Shown here piece by piece: positions 25,501 through 37,780 of a stretch of DNA of 64,000 bases. The notes beneath the pieces are model-generated. The model had not been told where the DNA came from and made no database searches. It was given only the letters and a program-made list of their open reading frames with translations. The translations under genes were made by a program, and so were the position numbers. Source of the stretch: Rhabdornis inornatus (Eukaryota; Chordata; Aves; Passeriformes; Rhabdornithidae); NCBI GenBank assembly GCA_013397075.1, contig VWZS01000704.1, forward strand, positions 248,001 to 312,000. The letters run 5' to 3'. Within the stretch, counting starts at the first letter, position 1. The number at the start of each line of letters is the position of its first letter.

Positions 25501-27429
25501 CCTGTATGGTCAAGACAAGGGTCCTGCTTGTTTCATTGGGGTGGATTTGGGGTTCTGGGATGATGCTTGGACATTATACAGGGGAGGCTGATGGTCTTCA
25601 TTCCCACCCAGCTTCATCTTCAATAAATAAAGGAGAAGTGAGTATTCTGCAGCCTTGAAAGCACCGTGCAATAGGATGAAATATTGACACAGTTTTAAGT
25701 CAATAAGATTTTTTTTCAGTGATTTAATGAGATTTCACCAGGATTTCACTAGTAATTGCTAGACTCACATAATGCCTACTCTGCTCACCCTTGAGGTGTT
25801 CCTGAATGAATTGCTCCTTTTAGGTGGAACCTGGGGACACAGGGAAATCTGGGCTTCACACATCAGGGGCTGATATTGGTGGCTGTCAGGAGGGTTTCAG
25901 CAGGCTGTCAGCCTGCCTGCCCTCAACCCTCAGTAATCCTGGAATCAGCAGGAGCTTTCTCAGCCCCGTTGATGCTGTGGTTATGTTCTGGTTTTGGCAA
26001 TTCTGAGAGCAGGATGCTCCACCGGGGTTTATTTGTAAACTCCTCGCTGGCTGGTGATGGGGAATTTGATACCTTATCAAGTGAGATACTGGGATTGAAA
26101 AGGGGAGAGTGAGGCAGCCAGGAGGAGAGATTACAATATAATAAATAGCAGAGATAGGCTGAGCTGCTATCAGTGGAAGTTTAATGCCATTAGCCCGTGT
26201 GCTGTTGGGAATGGTGTTTGTAGGGAATGATGTAGGCAGGGCAAAGGTTCCTGGCAGCAACCAGCCCATTGCCATGTCACACACTCCAGAGCCACTTTCC
26301 AAGGTGTAAAAATACCCAGAACTCAATTCTGCCTTAAAAAATTATTTAATTATTTTAGTTTGATACATGTGCTGACTGCTGATGCACTGGCAAGAGGAAC
26401 AGGAAGGTCTGTGACCATAAATCTTGTTTTTCCTGAAACAGTTTTGTTTTACATCAGAGAGGGACAGAGCCAGGAATTTACAGGGGGAAAGACCTGTGTG
26501 CTCAAGCAAGGTCCTATTTTCTACCTTCACATTCTGAATAACCTCAGTCACGCTCTGAGTGTTCATCTTTACCTGGAATCTGTTTTATCAATGTCTGTAG
26601 TGAAATTAGAGGGAATTTGTGGCTTCCACTGCAGCACAGAGCAGATGATGGTGCAAGGACCTCCTCTGCCTGTTACAGGCAGAGTGATCACCCACGAGCT
26701 GCAGTGGTGGCTGCTGGATCCCAGCTGGATGTCTGGATATCAATGGTCTTGCCAGATGTGCACTGCTACCACGGAGAAGGAGTGAAAAGGGAGGAAAGAT
26801 AAAACTACAGCTTCCCCAGCTCTACATTTTTTTTACAAGCAAACTTTCAGTGCAGTTAATCCCTCTAACCTGCATTTGCATTAACACTTGCAGCCTCACA
26901 CGTTGCTGCTAAGAAGTTTTGGCAGCTCCTGGCCCTGATTGCAGAGGTAACACTGCACTTGTCTCCTTTGCTCTCACTCAAGGATCTCGGGAGCCAGAGC
27001 CCAGCTCTCCATGAAGTTTCTCCCTGTACACACAAGCAGGCATCTTGGCAGAGCTTCAAAAGCCATTTGCCTTATTATTCATATGTCTGCTTATAGGAGC
27101 AGAAATGTTCCCATTTCTCACTTTTGGAATAAGGGCTGACACCAGGAAAGAGGAGATTTCTCATCTCTGGCACAACCCTGCAAACCTGTGGGAGCTCATT
27201 GTGTCCCTGCTGCTTCCCTGAGGTTTGGGAAGCAGGTTTAAAAATCCCCCTGGTCACTCTCAGGGTACGTGAACAGCTCTGTCAAAAACAACTGAAATCC
27301 CTTGGGTCTTGGAGAGGGGGTCTCAGGGCTGCATTAAGCTGTAGAAGGATGACTTGGGGAAAAAAAACCATTTTAAAACCCTCCAAATTTTGCTTTTCCT
27401 CCTGCCTTCAGGAGAGCTGACATCATGAA

Positions 27430-28430
27430 AATGCTGTAGAGATTTAAACATCTTCGAAATTACTTCGCCTCCTCCCTGCGTTTTCTCAAACAAGCTTCAA
27501 GAACCCTCGCTTTAAAACAAATTAGTAGACTGCAGCAACCTTATAAATCCAGAGAGCCATTAAAAGTTGAAATATTTGGTCATTCCTCCTCTCGGTTTAA
27601 ACTGGGATTCATCCAGAGTTCAAGTGCGTGTCTCACACGAGAGCCACGGTCCCGTTTTGTAGAGGTCCATTTCAGTGTTGATGGTTTTCTAGTGCCAGGA
27701 ATCCACTCTGCAGCCAGGCCAGGAGATAAATCAGCACCGATGAAATTCAGGAGCCAGGAGTCACCATTGCAGCCCATATAAATCCCTGAATGCCAGCCCT
27801 GGCGCTTTTGTCCGTGCCATTAGAGTTCAGAATTATCTGCCCCTCTTTGCTGATGTATGGATTAACTGGCTGGCCGAGTGTTTACCAACGTTATCACCCG
27901 GTACTTTGGACGTTATCAGAGGAAGGGCCGCCTGCCGCGGGGCTTGGTCTCTCACCCTTTCTATTACCACCTGTCAGTGGCAGGGGGTGTGCTGTGAAGC
28001 TGTACAGTCACAGACTACAAGTGTAGATAGTTTCTGACGGCTGATCAAAGGGGAAAACCAAAGGCCTGATAACAAGGACGTGTTTCATGTACTTTTAACT
28101 CTGAGAAACATTGGCATTTGCATTTTTTCCCCTCGGTAGGCTGGCAGAAACCAGGCACAATAAACGCTGCATATTCAGTTACCTAATAGTGGAGTAAATG
28201 GTATGTGCTTGAAGCAACAAAGCGTAACTGTAATCTTGTTCCAAGTGGGAATGATTTAAGTAAGCCTTTGCAGAAGACTTGCTGTATAATAAAGGAGAAT
28301 AATTTTAATTTGTACTTTGAAGTGATCCTGAATTCAGAATCTAATCTTTGCATTCGGCAGAACATCATACCCTGCTGTGAATGAGGTAATAACTGCAAGT
28401 CAAGGAATTATTTGAAGGATCTTTTGTAGG
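27430..28430. promoter_or_regulatory. Candidate conserved non-coding block D
   Basis: A 1-kb repeat-free region ends about 0.9 kb before the BCAS3 penultimate exon. GATA/homeodomain-like words recur: GAATTATCTGCC, AACGTTATCACC, GACGTTATCAG, CTGATAACAAGG. A TA-rich part follows (28230-28400). Two similar ACGTTATCA cores lie about 20 bp apart (27890-27916). It is one of the best regulatory candidates, but conservation is untested. Confidence 0.35.
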
Positions 28431-29350
28431 TACGTGCACTCCCTCACAAGAGCCAGAGTCTTCAGTAGGGGCTGCTGGTGAAAGAGCCTCTGTTAGAGCA
28501 CGTTTGACCTAAAACTTGCCAGTGCAGGAGCAGAGAAAACCCATAGATATCCCAGACAGAGGGAAGGGATCCATTTGATCCTTCGGCAGACACAAGGCAG
28601 CTCTGCCTCTTCTCTGTTTCAGGACAATAAAGGGATTAGGCAATACCTTTCTGCCCGTTAGCAAAGACAAAATTACTGTTTCCATTGTCCATGATGAGGA
28701 GGATGAAGAAGCATCTCAGGAGCAGCCCAGTGGAAGACTGAACAACTTCAAAAACAACTCCTGATTGTCTAACATAAAAATATATGCATGCCATTCACAT
28801 TTGTGTTATTGTGCTGCTTTCCTGACTCTCACCAGTGTGAGACTGTCGCTGTAAGGCTTGGGAGCAGCGAAAAAATGCAGCATCACAGGCTTCATCCAGA
28901 AAGGAGAAGAAGCAATTTATTGTAGGAGTAGACATATTTTTATAGACTGGCTCGCTGAACCAAAGATGGAATAAGTTCATTGGTCCAAGGAAGGCAATAC
29001 CTCTTGTAAACATGCTTTTACTAAAACATCACATTCCTCACACGCTCATTTTGTCCACAACACCAGCTGCTAAACTTTGTAATTAGTTCTTTTCCTTCTG
29101 TTTTCCTTTGAGTAGCTTAGGAAAGCCCTGACTCTCACCAGCACCCACATGAGACCAGAAGTGGGTCTTTATATTAATTTCACCTTTTTGATTACAGCTG
29201 CTCGGTCGAAGTTGATTCACACTCGGGGTTCTCCTGTGCTGCGCTGGTAACACCAACGTAAAATCAGCTTTTCAGGCAGCCAAAGCCCAACACACACAGA
29301 AGGAGGTTGGTGCTGGGGTGTCCCACACGTGTCCCATTTGTCTGTTGAAG

Positions 29351-29518
29351 GTGCCTTCGACCGGAGCGTGACCCTGCTGGAGGTGTGTGGGAGCTGGCCC
29401 GAGAACTTCGGTCTGCGCCACATGTCCTCCATGGAGCACAGCGAGGAGGGGCTGCGGGAGCGCCTGGCCGACGCGATGTGCGAATCCCCCAGCAGGGACA
29501 TGGTGGGATCAGGAACAG
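29351..29518 (+). CDS. BCAS3: BCAS3 penultimate coding exon
   Basis: This 168-nt exon encodes part of the C-terminal tail of BCAS3, a large protein with an N-terminal beta-propeller and a BCAS3 domain. BCAS3 is linked to cytoskeletal polarity, angiogenesis and phagophore binding in autophagy. The reading AFDRSVTLLEVCGSWPE, then GLRHMSSMEHSEEGLRERL, then ESPSRDMVGSGT is near-identical to my memory of the human protein. The acceptor is an AG at 29349-29350 after a modest pyrimidine tract, and the donor is CAG|GTACAAAG at 29519. The exon begins with the last two bases of a Gly codon and ends with the first G of a Glu codon that is completed in the terminal exon. Differences from human look conservative. 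The frame is open throughout and I see no damage. Confidence 0.95.
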
Positions 29519-29618
29519 GTACAAAGAAGAGGTGTGATCAGAGATCACGTACATCTCACCCAATGGTGATTTTTATTTAATTTTTTTTTTTTAAGTTTCG
29601 CTTTTGTTTGTACGCTCC

Positions 29619-29642
29619 TCTCTCTCTCTCTCTCTCTCTCTG
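29619..29642. repeat. (TC)n microsatellite
   Basis: About 12 TC units lie 100 bp after the BCAS3 penultimate exon donor. Confidence 0.95.
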
Positions 29643-32600
29643 ATTAATTGACTTTTGTGGGGATCTCAGCAGGATGGAAGTCATTTATAAAAAGAAGTTA
29701 GTGGTGGATCACATAAACACAGTCTGAGATATTGGCACATGAAGCTTCCTTATCGTATAGCTGGGACAAGGGGTGTCCTTCATCCCCTCCTGTGCAGATT
29801 GCTGCCCTTGCCCACCCTGCTCCAAACAATGCCATAATCACACATCTCCTCATTTTCTCTCCTGGGTAGAGCCACTGTGTAGCGCTGGTTCTGTAATCCA
29901 AATTAATCCATCTTCATCAGTGTCCATTATATTGATAAATTGTATCATCTGTTTAAGTAAATGGAATGGCACATCAGAGATTACACTGTCAGAAGGGGCC
30001 CTGTGGTAGGAGATGCTCAGAAATTAAAGTGCAGTTTATTGTCTCCATTAATTTCAACTTGTTCCAAAAAACACCTCCAGTAAAAACACCTCAGAGTGAT
30101 GGTGGCCCCTAACATCAGCTGCCAACTCACTTGTCACTCTCCTGGCAGCTTGCCTGGGAAGACAAAACCAGCAGGAAGGTGTGGGAATGCCAACCTATGG
30201 ATCTTTCAGGAAGAGCAGGAGCTGTCTCTTCCTTTTGCTCTTGCCCTCATCTATCACTGAGGGTCTTATGCTGCTCTGAGCTCTCTCTGCTCCTCAAGAA
30301 GTGTCTCCCATCAGGTCTCATCCTGACTTTGCTCACTGTGGAGCAGGTACCAAACTGCAGCAATTTCCCACAGCCTGGAGGAGGAGGATGCAGAGGAGCA
30401 GGATTTCAGCCCTTGTGTGTAGGTACAGGCAGCAGTAACCAGGCTGAGCAGAGCAGAAACACCTTCAGAACCCAGCTGGTCACCTTCCCAGCTGTCCTTC
30501 CTCTGATTTCCATCTTGAGAGAGATGAAATCAAAAGATGAGGTAGATCTGGAATGAACAGAAAGGCTTGGTTGACAGTAAGGGTGGGTTTGCTGCAGCTC
30601 TGGTGCAAATCCTCACCAGCTTTTTGCCTTGGCCAAGACACTTCATGAGTCCATGACTCCAGAGCTCCACCAGTGCAATGAGGATAGAGATGCCTCACTT
30701 TGCTGGTGTGGACTTTAATCAGCTCATGTCTGTAAAGGGCTGGGAAGGTGGAAAAAGCAGGCTGTGAAAATACAGAAAGACATATTTCATCACTTACTGA
30801 CCCAGGCTGTGATCAGTGTGAACTTTGGGCGGGTATCCACTGCTGATAATGGGTCAGCACCTCTCAGGCTGTGTATGGAAGGGGAAAGGTGAGGGGAATA
30901 CCTCCTCTGAAAGCTGAAGCCTTCCAGATGTGCCAGGTTAGGGTGACTGGCTGTCCTGGAGACTTGACAGTGTATTATACTGTAAACCAAGAACTTTGTC
31001 AGAGACAGGGCTCTGTATTTTCCTTCCATTTTCACCAAACCCAGCTGATGGCAGCGAGTGCCAACTTCTTTGGCATAAGATGAGGCTGGCAGTACTGCAG
31101 GTGTAAAGACAGAAAGGAGCTGTTTATAGAGATGCCATCACTGAGTTAATATTCATCCAGAGAGATTTCTCCCAGCCCTTGCTCCAGACCCATAAATCTC
31201 CCTAATGAGTGTAAGATAGATGCCATCTCAGAGCAGCGATTTTACACAGCAATAATGAGTAACATGAGCACTGACCCAACTCACCCCATCCCACCACCCT
31301 CCTCTCCCTGTCATTAACACTCTGTGTTGCTCTGCCTGTCGTGGGATTCTCTCCACCACTAACACACTTTATTCTCGGGATTTGGGCATGTGGTGACTCA
31401 GAGCAGCAGAGAAAACCTGGTGATAAGAGGGTGAACTCCTGTGCCCTTTCCACTTCCATCCCCCTAACAGCTCTTGAGCTGTTCCTCTTTAGCAGACAGA
31501 CAGAAAAAGTTCTCTCCTGCTCAGATGTACCTGGAGAGCTGCACTCACTGAGGGAGTGGACTGGAGCTGGCTGCCAGCACCATTCCTCAGCCTGGGGAGC
31601 ACAGGGAAGGGCTCACATCTGTCTGCTGCTTAATAAATGGGCAGAGATAAGTGTGGAGCTGCATTAGCCTCACTTCAAAAAAGAGGTGTCTTTGTTGGCT
31701 CATAACAAGTAGGAGAGTTTTCATTTCCCCCAAAGCACTTACATCATAACAAGTCTTGGCTGAACTGAATTATCTTTTAAAAAGCTCAGTTTTCCTCCTT
31801 GGGTTCTCTGCTGCCCACTCACCACAGTGAAATGACAGCAAAGAGTTCAGCAGAAAAGGACGCTGGAGGTTTGTTTGTTGGTAATTGATTTCTGTCTTGC
31901 TGCTTCTTTCAAATCCAGTGTTTATATTTCTGCATTGGACTCAAAATTGTGGAATTTATAATCCTTTTAATAATCCTAAAATAACTTAAGTTATTCATAT
32001 TTTTATGTTATGCATGCTTTAACCCCTGTTTGTGCTCTGAGGATTCTCTTCAGTCCTTAAATAGATTTTGCAGAGATTTAACAAAACTTGCAAAGTCTTA
32101 CCCAAACTTGAGCACAAATTAATGAACATTTCTAGCTGGGAATGTGAAGATTTGTGCATGTGCAATGCTGGGGTCCAGTGTGTGGGCAAAAACTGGGCAG
32201 TGGGGTGGACAGTGAGACTTTGTCAAGTGCTCGACTGGTCCTGACATGCACTTAATGGCAAGAGATAAATAGATTCTTTTAATGCCTTAACTGTTAGGGC
32301 ATAGCTGACACGTAGGTTTATATAGAAATCAGGGCTGATAGGCTGCAGTGGTGTGGAGGAAGTGTGTGCTCGTGGTGCACAGACCACTTTGGGGAGCTGG
32401 TATTCCCAGAATCTTTGTTCTGTACCTGCCCCTTACATTGCAAAGCAGGGATGGCAACACTAACCCTGGCTCTGGCTGCTGACAGAGGCAGAAATACCCA
32501 GAGGTTGGTCACAGCACACACATCAAACTGGGGGATGCTGCAAGCATCAGGAATAATCTGGCATTTGCAGGGAAGGGGGATTAGATGGGGCTTTTCCACC

Positions 32601-32689
32601 CCCGGCTCCATGCCAAGGCTGTCGGACAGTGGGTGGGAGAAGAGCCAGGTCTGGAAAACGACCCCCCCAAAAATCTCCTTTCCTTGTGA

Positions 32690-33025
32690 CCTAAATGATA
32701 ACTCCAGTTGTCCAGCTAGTTGGCTTGATTGGGAAACCAGCTTTTTTGCCTTGTTACCCAATTATTCAGACGACCCATGTCTATCTGAAGTGGAGTCTGC
32801 TGTACATAAGCTGTCAGCCCAGATACACATTTAATTCCAAGGAAGGCGTAAATTGGCAAAGATGCAAAAAGATGTTTTTGCTGTTTCAGTTTCTGTCAAG
32901 CTCTCGCTGAAAAGAAAAAATTATGCAAGTCTAGACACAAATGTTAGTGGTCAGTGCCCTCTTTTGCTTGCAAAGCTTTGTTTTCAAGCAGCTACAATAT
33001 TTACATTTGCAGTGCAGTTCTTAAA
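32690..33025. promoter_or_regulatory. Candidate conserved non-coding element E
   Basis: This is a repeat-free AT-rich block with CCAATTATTCAG, TTTAATTCCAAGG and AATATTTACATTTGCA in the last BCAS3 intron. It shows no coding potential. Confidence 0.3.
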
Positions 33026-33927
33026 TGTGTGCTGGAGCTTCATATTGCATTCCCTCCAAAAAAAAAAAAAATCCACCCTAGGACTGTGACTTATGAAACT
33101 CTGCTTCCAGGAGACTAATATCTCTGACAGCATTCCACTCAAACTGGACAGGAAGAAATTGCCAACTCAGGCTAGAAATCTTTCCCTCCAAAAATACTGT
33201 AATTATTAAACCCTCTGATTCCTTCAGCAAGTAGGTTTTTTAAGCTTTCCAGTGTATTTTTGTCACTTCTAGGCTTAATATTTGAAATCAGCCTATAGTA
33301 AGGCAGCAGCAGGATGTTTTTTGAAATGCATCTTTCTTCCAAAACTCCTGCAAATCTCCAAATCTGTCAGTTCTCACCAGTGGCACAGTGAGGTGTACCT
33401 CTGGCCCTCGGAGGAAACCATCTGGATTCTTTCCAAATTTCATGAACAAACTCATAATGTGCTGAAGGAAGCTCATATGTTGAAGCAAACTCTTTAACCT
33501 GATTAATGGGATGTAAGTAAGTGGAGCTAATTAGAGGTGCTGTTAGGGAATGGCCTGGAGGAAACGTGGGATTGGGGCTCCAGGCACTTTGGATCCTGGT
33601 CCCCAGCCAAAGCCGAGCCTAACTTGGGTCTGGACACCTTTGAGCTTTGCAGAGGGATGGTTTTGGAACCTTCCTGTGAAATTTGGGGGTCAGAGAAGGG
33701 AAGTCACACATTTTCTGGCGTGCCTGGCTGAGGTGGGAAGCAAAGGGAGGAGAGCAAGCTGGTGGCTCCCATGCAAGGACATCCTTCCTGGACTTTTTTC
33801 CAGAGGAGAAAATATCCGTGCTCACAAGCTTTGTTCAAAGATCAGCAGCCACCTGGACACAGATGTACCTGTACATTTAGCTTCAGGAATAGGATTAGCC
33901 CTTTAGAGTTAGAGCTTTCAGTGATAC

Positions 33928-33985
33928 CTTCCCCTCCCTCTCTCCTTCCCTCCCTCCCTTCTTTCCTTTCTTACTTCCTCTTTAA
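33928..33985. repeat. Polypyrimidine (CCTT/CCCT) tract
   Basis: A nearly pure C/T strand is made of CTCCCT and CTTCC units. Confidence 0.85.
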
Positions 33986-34749
33986 TTTTTCTAAGATAAT
34001 TTTCCCCTTCTTTCTTCTCATCTGTTTTTTATCCTAACTCAGACATAGGCTGTAGATACACAGAGCAAATTATTTCCCCCTTGAAGAGCATTTCTGCCAG
34101 GAGATTTCTGCATAGGTTCAGTGCAAAACCAGCTTGGGCAGCAAACCCACTGGTGGATCAAATAACATTGATGCTAAAAGCAGCCTTTGAACTTCCAGAA
34201 TATTCATCCCAGGGTCAGAGATTAAATTTCCTCCTCCTGTAAGTCTGGGAGCTCAGTGCAGTTCTTCCTACAAAAGGTTTATTTGGATGGGCCTGGTTGA
34301 AAAGAAAGGAAAATTCAGGCTCTTTAGGAGCCACCATTTCAGAAGGGCTGGGTAAGAGGAGCATTGCCTTGCACACATTTTGGGATATCAAGCACCCCAG
34401 TGTGGGTTTCTTGCTCTCTCCTGTCCAAGGGTGTCCCTGAGCAGCCCCATCCCATAGCAAGGGCATTTTTAATTTCCCAGTAATTTCCCATGTCTCCAAA
34501 TCCAGTCTTGCCACCATTTCTTCCAGGTCATATATTATTTAAGGGGGAGGGGGTGTGAATGCTGATAGCATGAATTTTTCTGATTTGAATTCAGGCTCAT
34601 TGCTGTTTGTAGAAAAATTCTAAAGGGAGCACTGATGCCACAAAACAACTCTGACTTTCTGCCATTTGATAACAAACTTGATCAACTGCATTTGCTTCTT
34701 ATCAACTGTGGTGTGGGGACATTCCTTTTCTTTTTCTTCTTATTAAATC

Positions 34750-35370
34750 AAGGCAATTTTTAAAGAAATATTTTATTTTTGATACAGACACAGCCGGTGA
34801 AGTAGCAGTAAAAAACATCACCACAAAGAGGCACATGGCTTTGAAATGTTTTGGTATGTAACATAACTGTATTGTTATCAGGTCTTAACTTTTGCACAAA
34901 GAGTATTTTCCCTTGTTCTAAAAGCAAACCCTCTCTCAGCTTTCCAAGGGCCACGTATCTAACGTGGCCGTAGGGGGACAAACCAAAAAATATCAAAGTG
35001 TCTCAAGTCATTTCACAAATAACATTGTTCTGTTGCTCTCCTTAAATGAACAAGAGTTTCTTTGATTTTTTTTTTTTAAGTCAAATTTAGGATTCTGCTG
35101 TTCAGAGCAGAGAGGTCACAAGGCCCTAATGTATTTAGCATTGACTGCCCTCTCTTGTAGTGCGTCTATTAGTCAGTAATTTGATTTGTACCTATTCATT
35201 TGCAGTCCCTGCAGGAGCTCTGAGCTGGCCCCAAGTATAATTGGTGCTGTCTCTATTTTTACATCATTAGATTAGCCCCGACTCCTGGCCACTTGTTGTC
35301 TGCGCTTGTCTGTCCATTTATACAACCTAATGTAACACAAAATTCATTACTGATCACATTACTTTCAACT
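34750..35370. promoter_or_regulatory. Candidate conserved non-coding block F
   Basis: A long repeat-free AT-rich block contains TGTTATCAGG, CCTAATGTATTTAGC, AGTCAGTAATTTGATTTG, AAGTATAATTGGTG, CATCATTAGATTAG and CCATTTATACAACC. Several TAAT cores and a CTCF-like CTGCCCTCTCTTG occur. It is the largest such block in the last intron. Confidence 0.35.
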
Positions 35371-37499
35371 CTGAAGCCAGCTTTGTGATAAACATTTTGT
35401 TAACCCTTCCCTGCCAGCACACAGACCTGGGGGATAAATGCACTTTCCCCTCTGCAGGAAAAATCAATATCATAATAAAACAAAGTGCAGTCACATTCCT
35501 GGATTTGTCATTCCTCCCAGAGAAAGAAATGGGGAGGAACATATAGGAGATGACTAAATGGTGTCTGCATCCAGGCATCTCACTCTGCTCGATATGAAAT
35601 GAGCTCAGCAGTGTCCTTTCTACTGGAATATAAAGAAGTGACACGAGATAGGGCCAGCACTCAATTTAAAACTTAATTTCTTACTCATTGTTCTGCAAGT
35701 GTTTTAGCTCTTCTGGTCAGGCTGTAATCAGGTTATGACATTATTGGAACTGGACATTTTTCTTCCAGTGCTTTGTCTCAAAAGCAGTGAACACAGTTCC
35801 CTTTTTCCTTGGGGATTTGCTGCTGTGTTGGGTTTTTTTGGTTTGCTTGGGGTTGTGGTTTTTCCTCCTAATGATTAAGCAAATTAACTGCAGCACTCCA
35901 GAATTTCACAGGAAAATTCAAAGCTCTGTGCTGTCGAGCTTGGCTTTGCTCACATTTGGTTGTCTGCTGAGTCTCTCCTAAAGCATGAAGCTGTTTGCAT
36001 CCCTCAGGCTTCTGCTGTTGATTCCAGGGGGAACCAGAGGAGAGCCATGGTAGGTATTCCAGCCAGGGCTGAGCATCCTCCCAGCTCTGCTTGCAGCATC
36101 CTGCCCAGGAGGTGATTCCTGCCACCCAAATATATTTTGGTGCACGCAAAAGCTGTTGGGTTTTTAACAAGATTTCTAAATTCATTTTCTGTTTGCACAG
36201 CTTGGCTTGGAAATCTGTTATTTTGGGTTTTCTAAATATTTAGAAGTATTTCTCAGTGTTTATTAAATCTTCCCTTTAAAAATCTGAGGCCTGAAGCCTG
36301 CCCCACACCGAGCAGTCCCACACTGGGAAAGGGGCAGGAGACAACAGGATTTTTCCATTTGTAATTCTTATAATTACCTTGTCATTCCTTTTAGGAGTCT
36401 TTCTATAATGTTTTTGTGTAGGGTATGACTTATGGCAAGCATATCTCTCTCAGTGAGTATAAGAGCCCTCATCTCCCAGCATTTGAACCAGGACTGGTAT
36501 TTTTACAGCTGTTTTGTGAGCCAGAACCTCTTGCAGCTGCTGAGGTGGTGGCAGAATAAAGACAAGACAGTTCCTGTCCCTCCTCCCAAGCCCAGCAGCC
36601 CCAGAGATCCATTGAGCACTTGCTGATTTTTGGGATGTGCAGCACAGGCCATGACAAAGCTCCATAAACTATGCATTGCCCTCTCCAGGGGAGATGGGAG
36701 AGGAGGCTGTGGAATGGAAACCCATTTGTGCAGTAAATTGTTGAGCAGTGGAACTGTTAAATGAACACCTCTTAGAGGAGTAGGATGAAGTATGAGTCAC
36801 CAAACAGCAAAATACACATTAACACAGCAAACCCTCTGCAGCAAATGGAGAGTCAAGAGCCAAGGCAATGCAAACCTTCCAGTGTGAGCCAACCCTCTGG
36901 CCCTGCAGCTCCCAGTCCTCTCAGCCCCTTTTCCACCACAGGATCTGCTCCTGGTGCTTTAGCACAGCAGGCACAGGTCCTTTGGGGAGCTCCAAAGTGC
37001 CACCTCTGCCAGCTCCAGGTGCTTCTCCCTCTGGATGCTGTATCATTCTCTGTCATTGTCTTATGGCCTCCACCTCCCATCACCCCTGCACCTTTCTCTA
37101 ACAGAGTATCACACACAGAGTCACCTGATTTTCCCAATAATCCTGCCTTGCCCTCCGTGGTGGAGTCTGACAGCATCAGGACTTGCTGGACAATGATGGT
37201 ATTGGATGTTTGATGTTCACAGCATGCTTTAGGGAACATGTGCAGGCCCATGGAAAATGAGAAACAAACCCAAAGGGATTTTGGCTGGGGAGGATCTCAG
37301 TGATCAGTGGAGACTCCCTGGAGCATCCCCATGGGATCAGCTCTGGTGGCTGCCCCTGGAGGAGGGAGGGTTGTGGCCAGGTCCCTGGCAATGCTGGGAA
37401 CACTTAGTCCTCCTTGAAGTATATATCCTAATTTGTGGTATGAAAAGATTAGCTTTCCTTCCATTCCTAGCCTGCTGTCTCCCCACCATGGATAATATA

Positions 37500-37780
37500 T
37501 AAAACAGTAGACTTTTATTCATTAACATTTATGGGAAAATGTTAATATTAAACTGTAAGTGAAAAGCCCCATCTTATTGAATTCTTCTGCTGTGTTATTG
37601 GGAGCCTAATTTCATTTTGCATTTAAATAAAAACCAGATGACGTTGAGGACAGTCAGGCAAGCATTCTGTAAGTGAGAATTTATCTTGCGATCTGGGTAA
37701 ACAATGTCTCATCATTTAACAGTTATTATAAATAATGGGGTTTTAAGCACTTTGCTGGGAGTTCATATTGGCTCCACACG
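37500..37780. promoter_or_regulatory. Candidate conserved non-coding element G
   Basis: A repeat-free AT-rich block includes a perfect 10-bp stem (37521-37530 with 37537-37546, loop ATGGGA), plus CATCATTTAACAG and TTATAAATAATGG. Conservation is untested. Confidence 0.3.

Larger units (their letters stand above)
1..29350 (+). other. BCAS3: BCAS3 intron, 5' part outside window
   Basis: This stretch precedes the BCAS3 penultimate exon and ends in an AG acceptor at 29349-29350. No coding exon was recognised in it. The preceding BCAS3 coding sequence, as I remember the mammalian protein, does not appear in any frame, although a very short alternative exon could be missed. It holds scattered CR1 and MIR relics, a piggyBac relic, a palindromic MITE-like relic, short decamer arrays and several AT-rich blocks that may be regulatory. 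Stretches not listed separately show only unique-looking intronic sequence. Confidence 0.85.
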
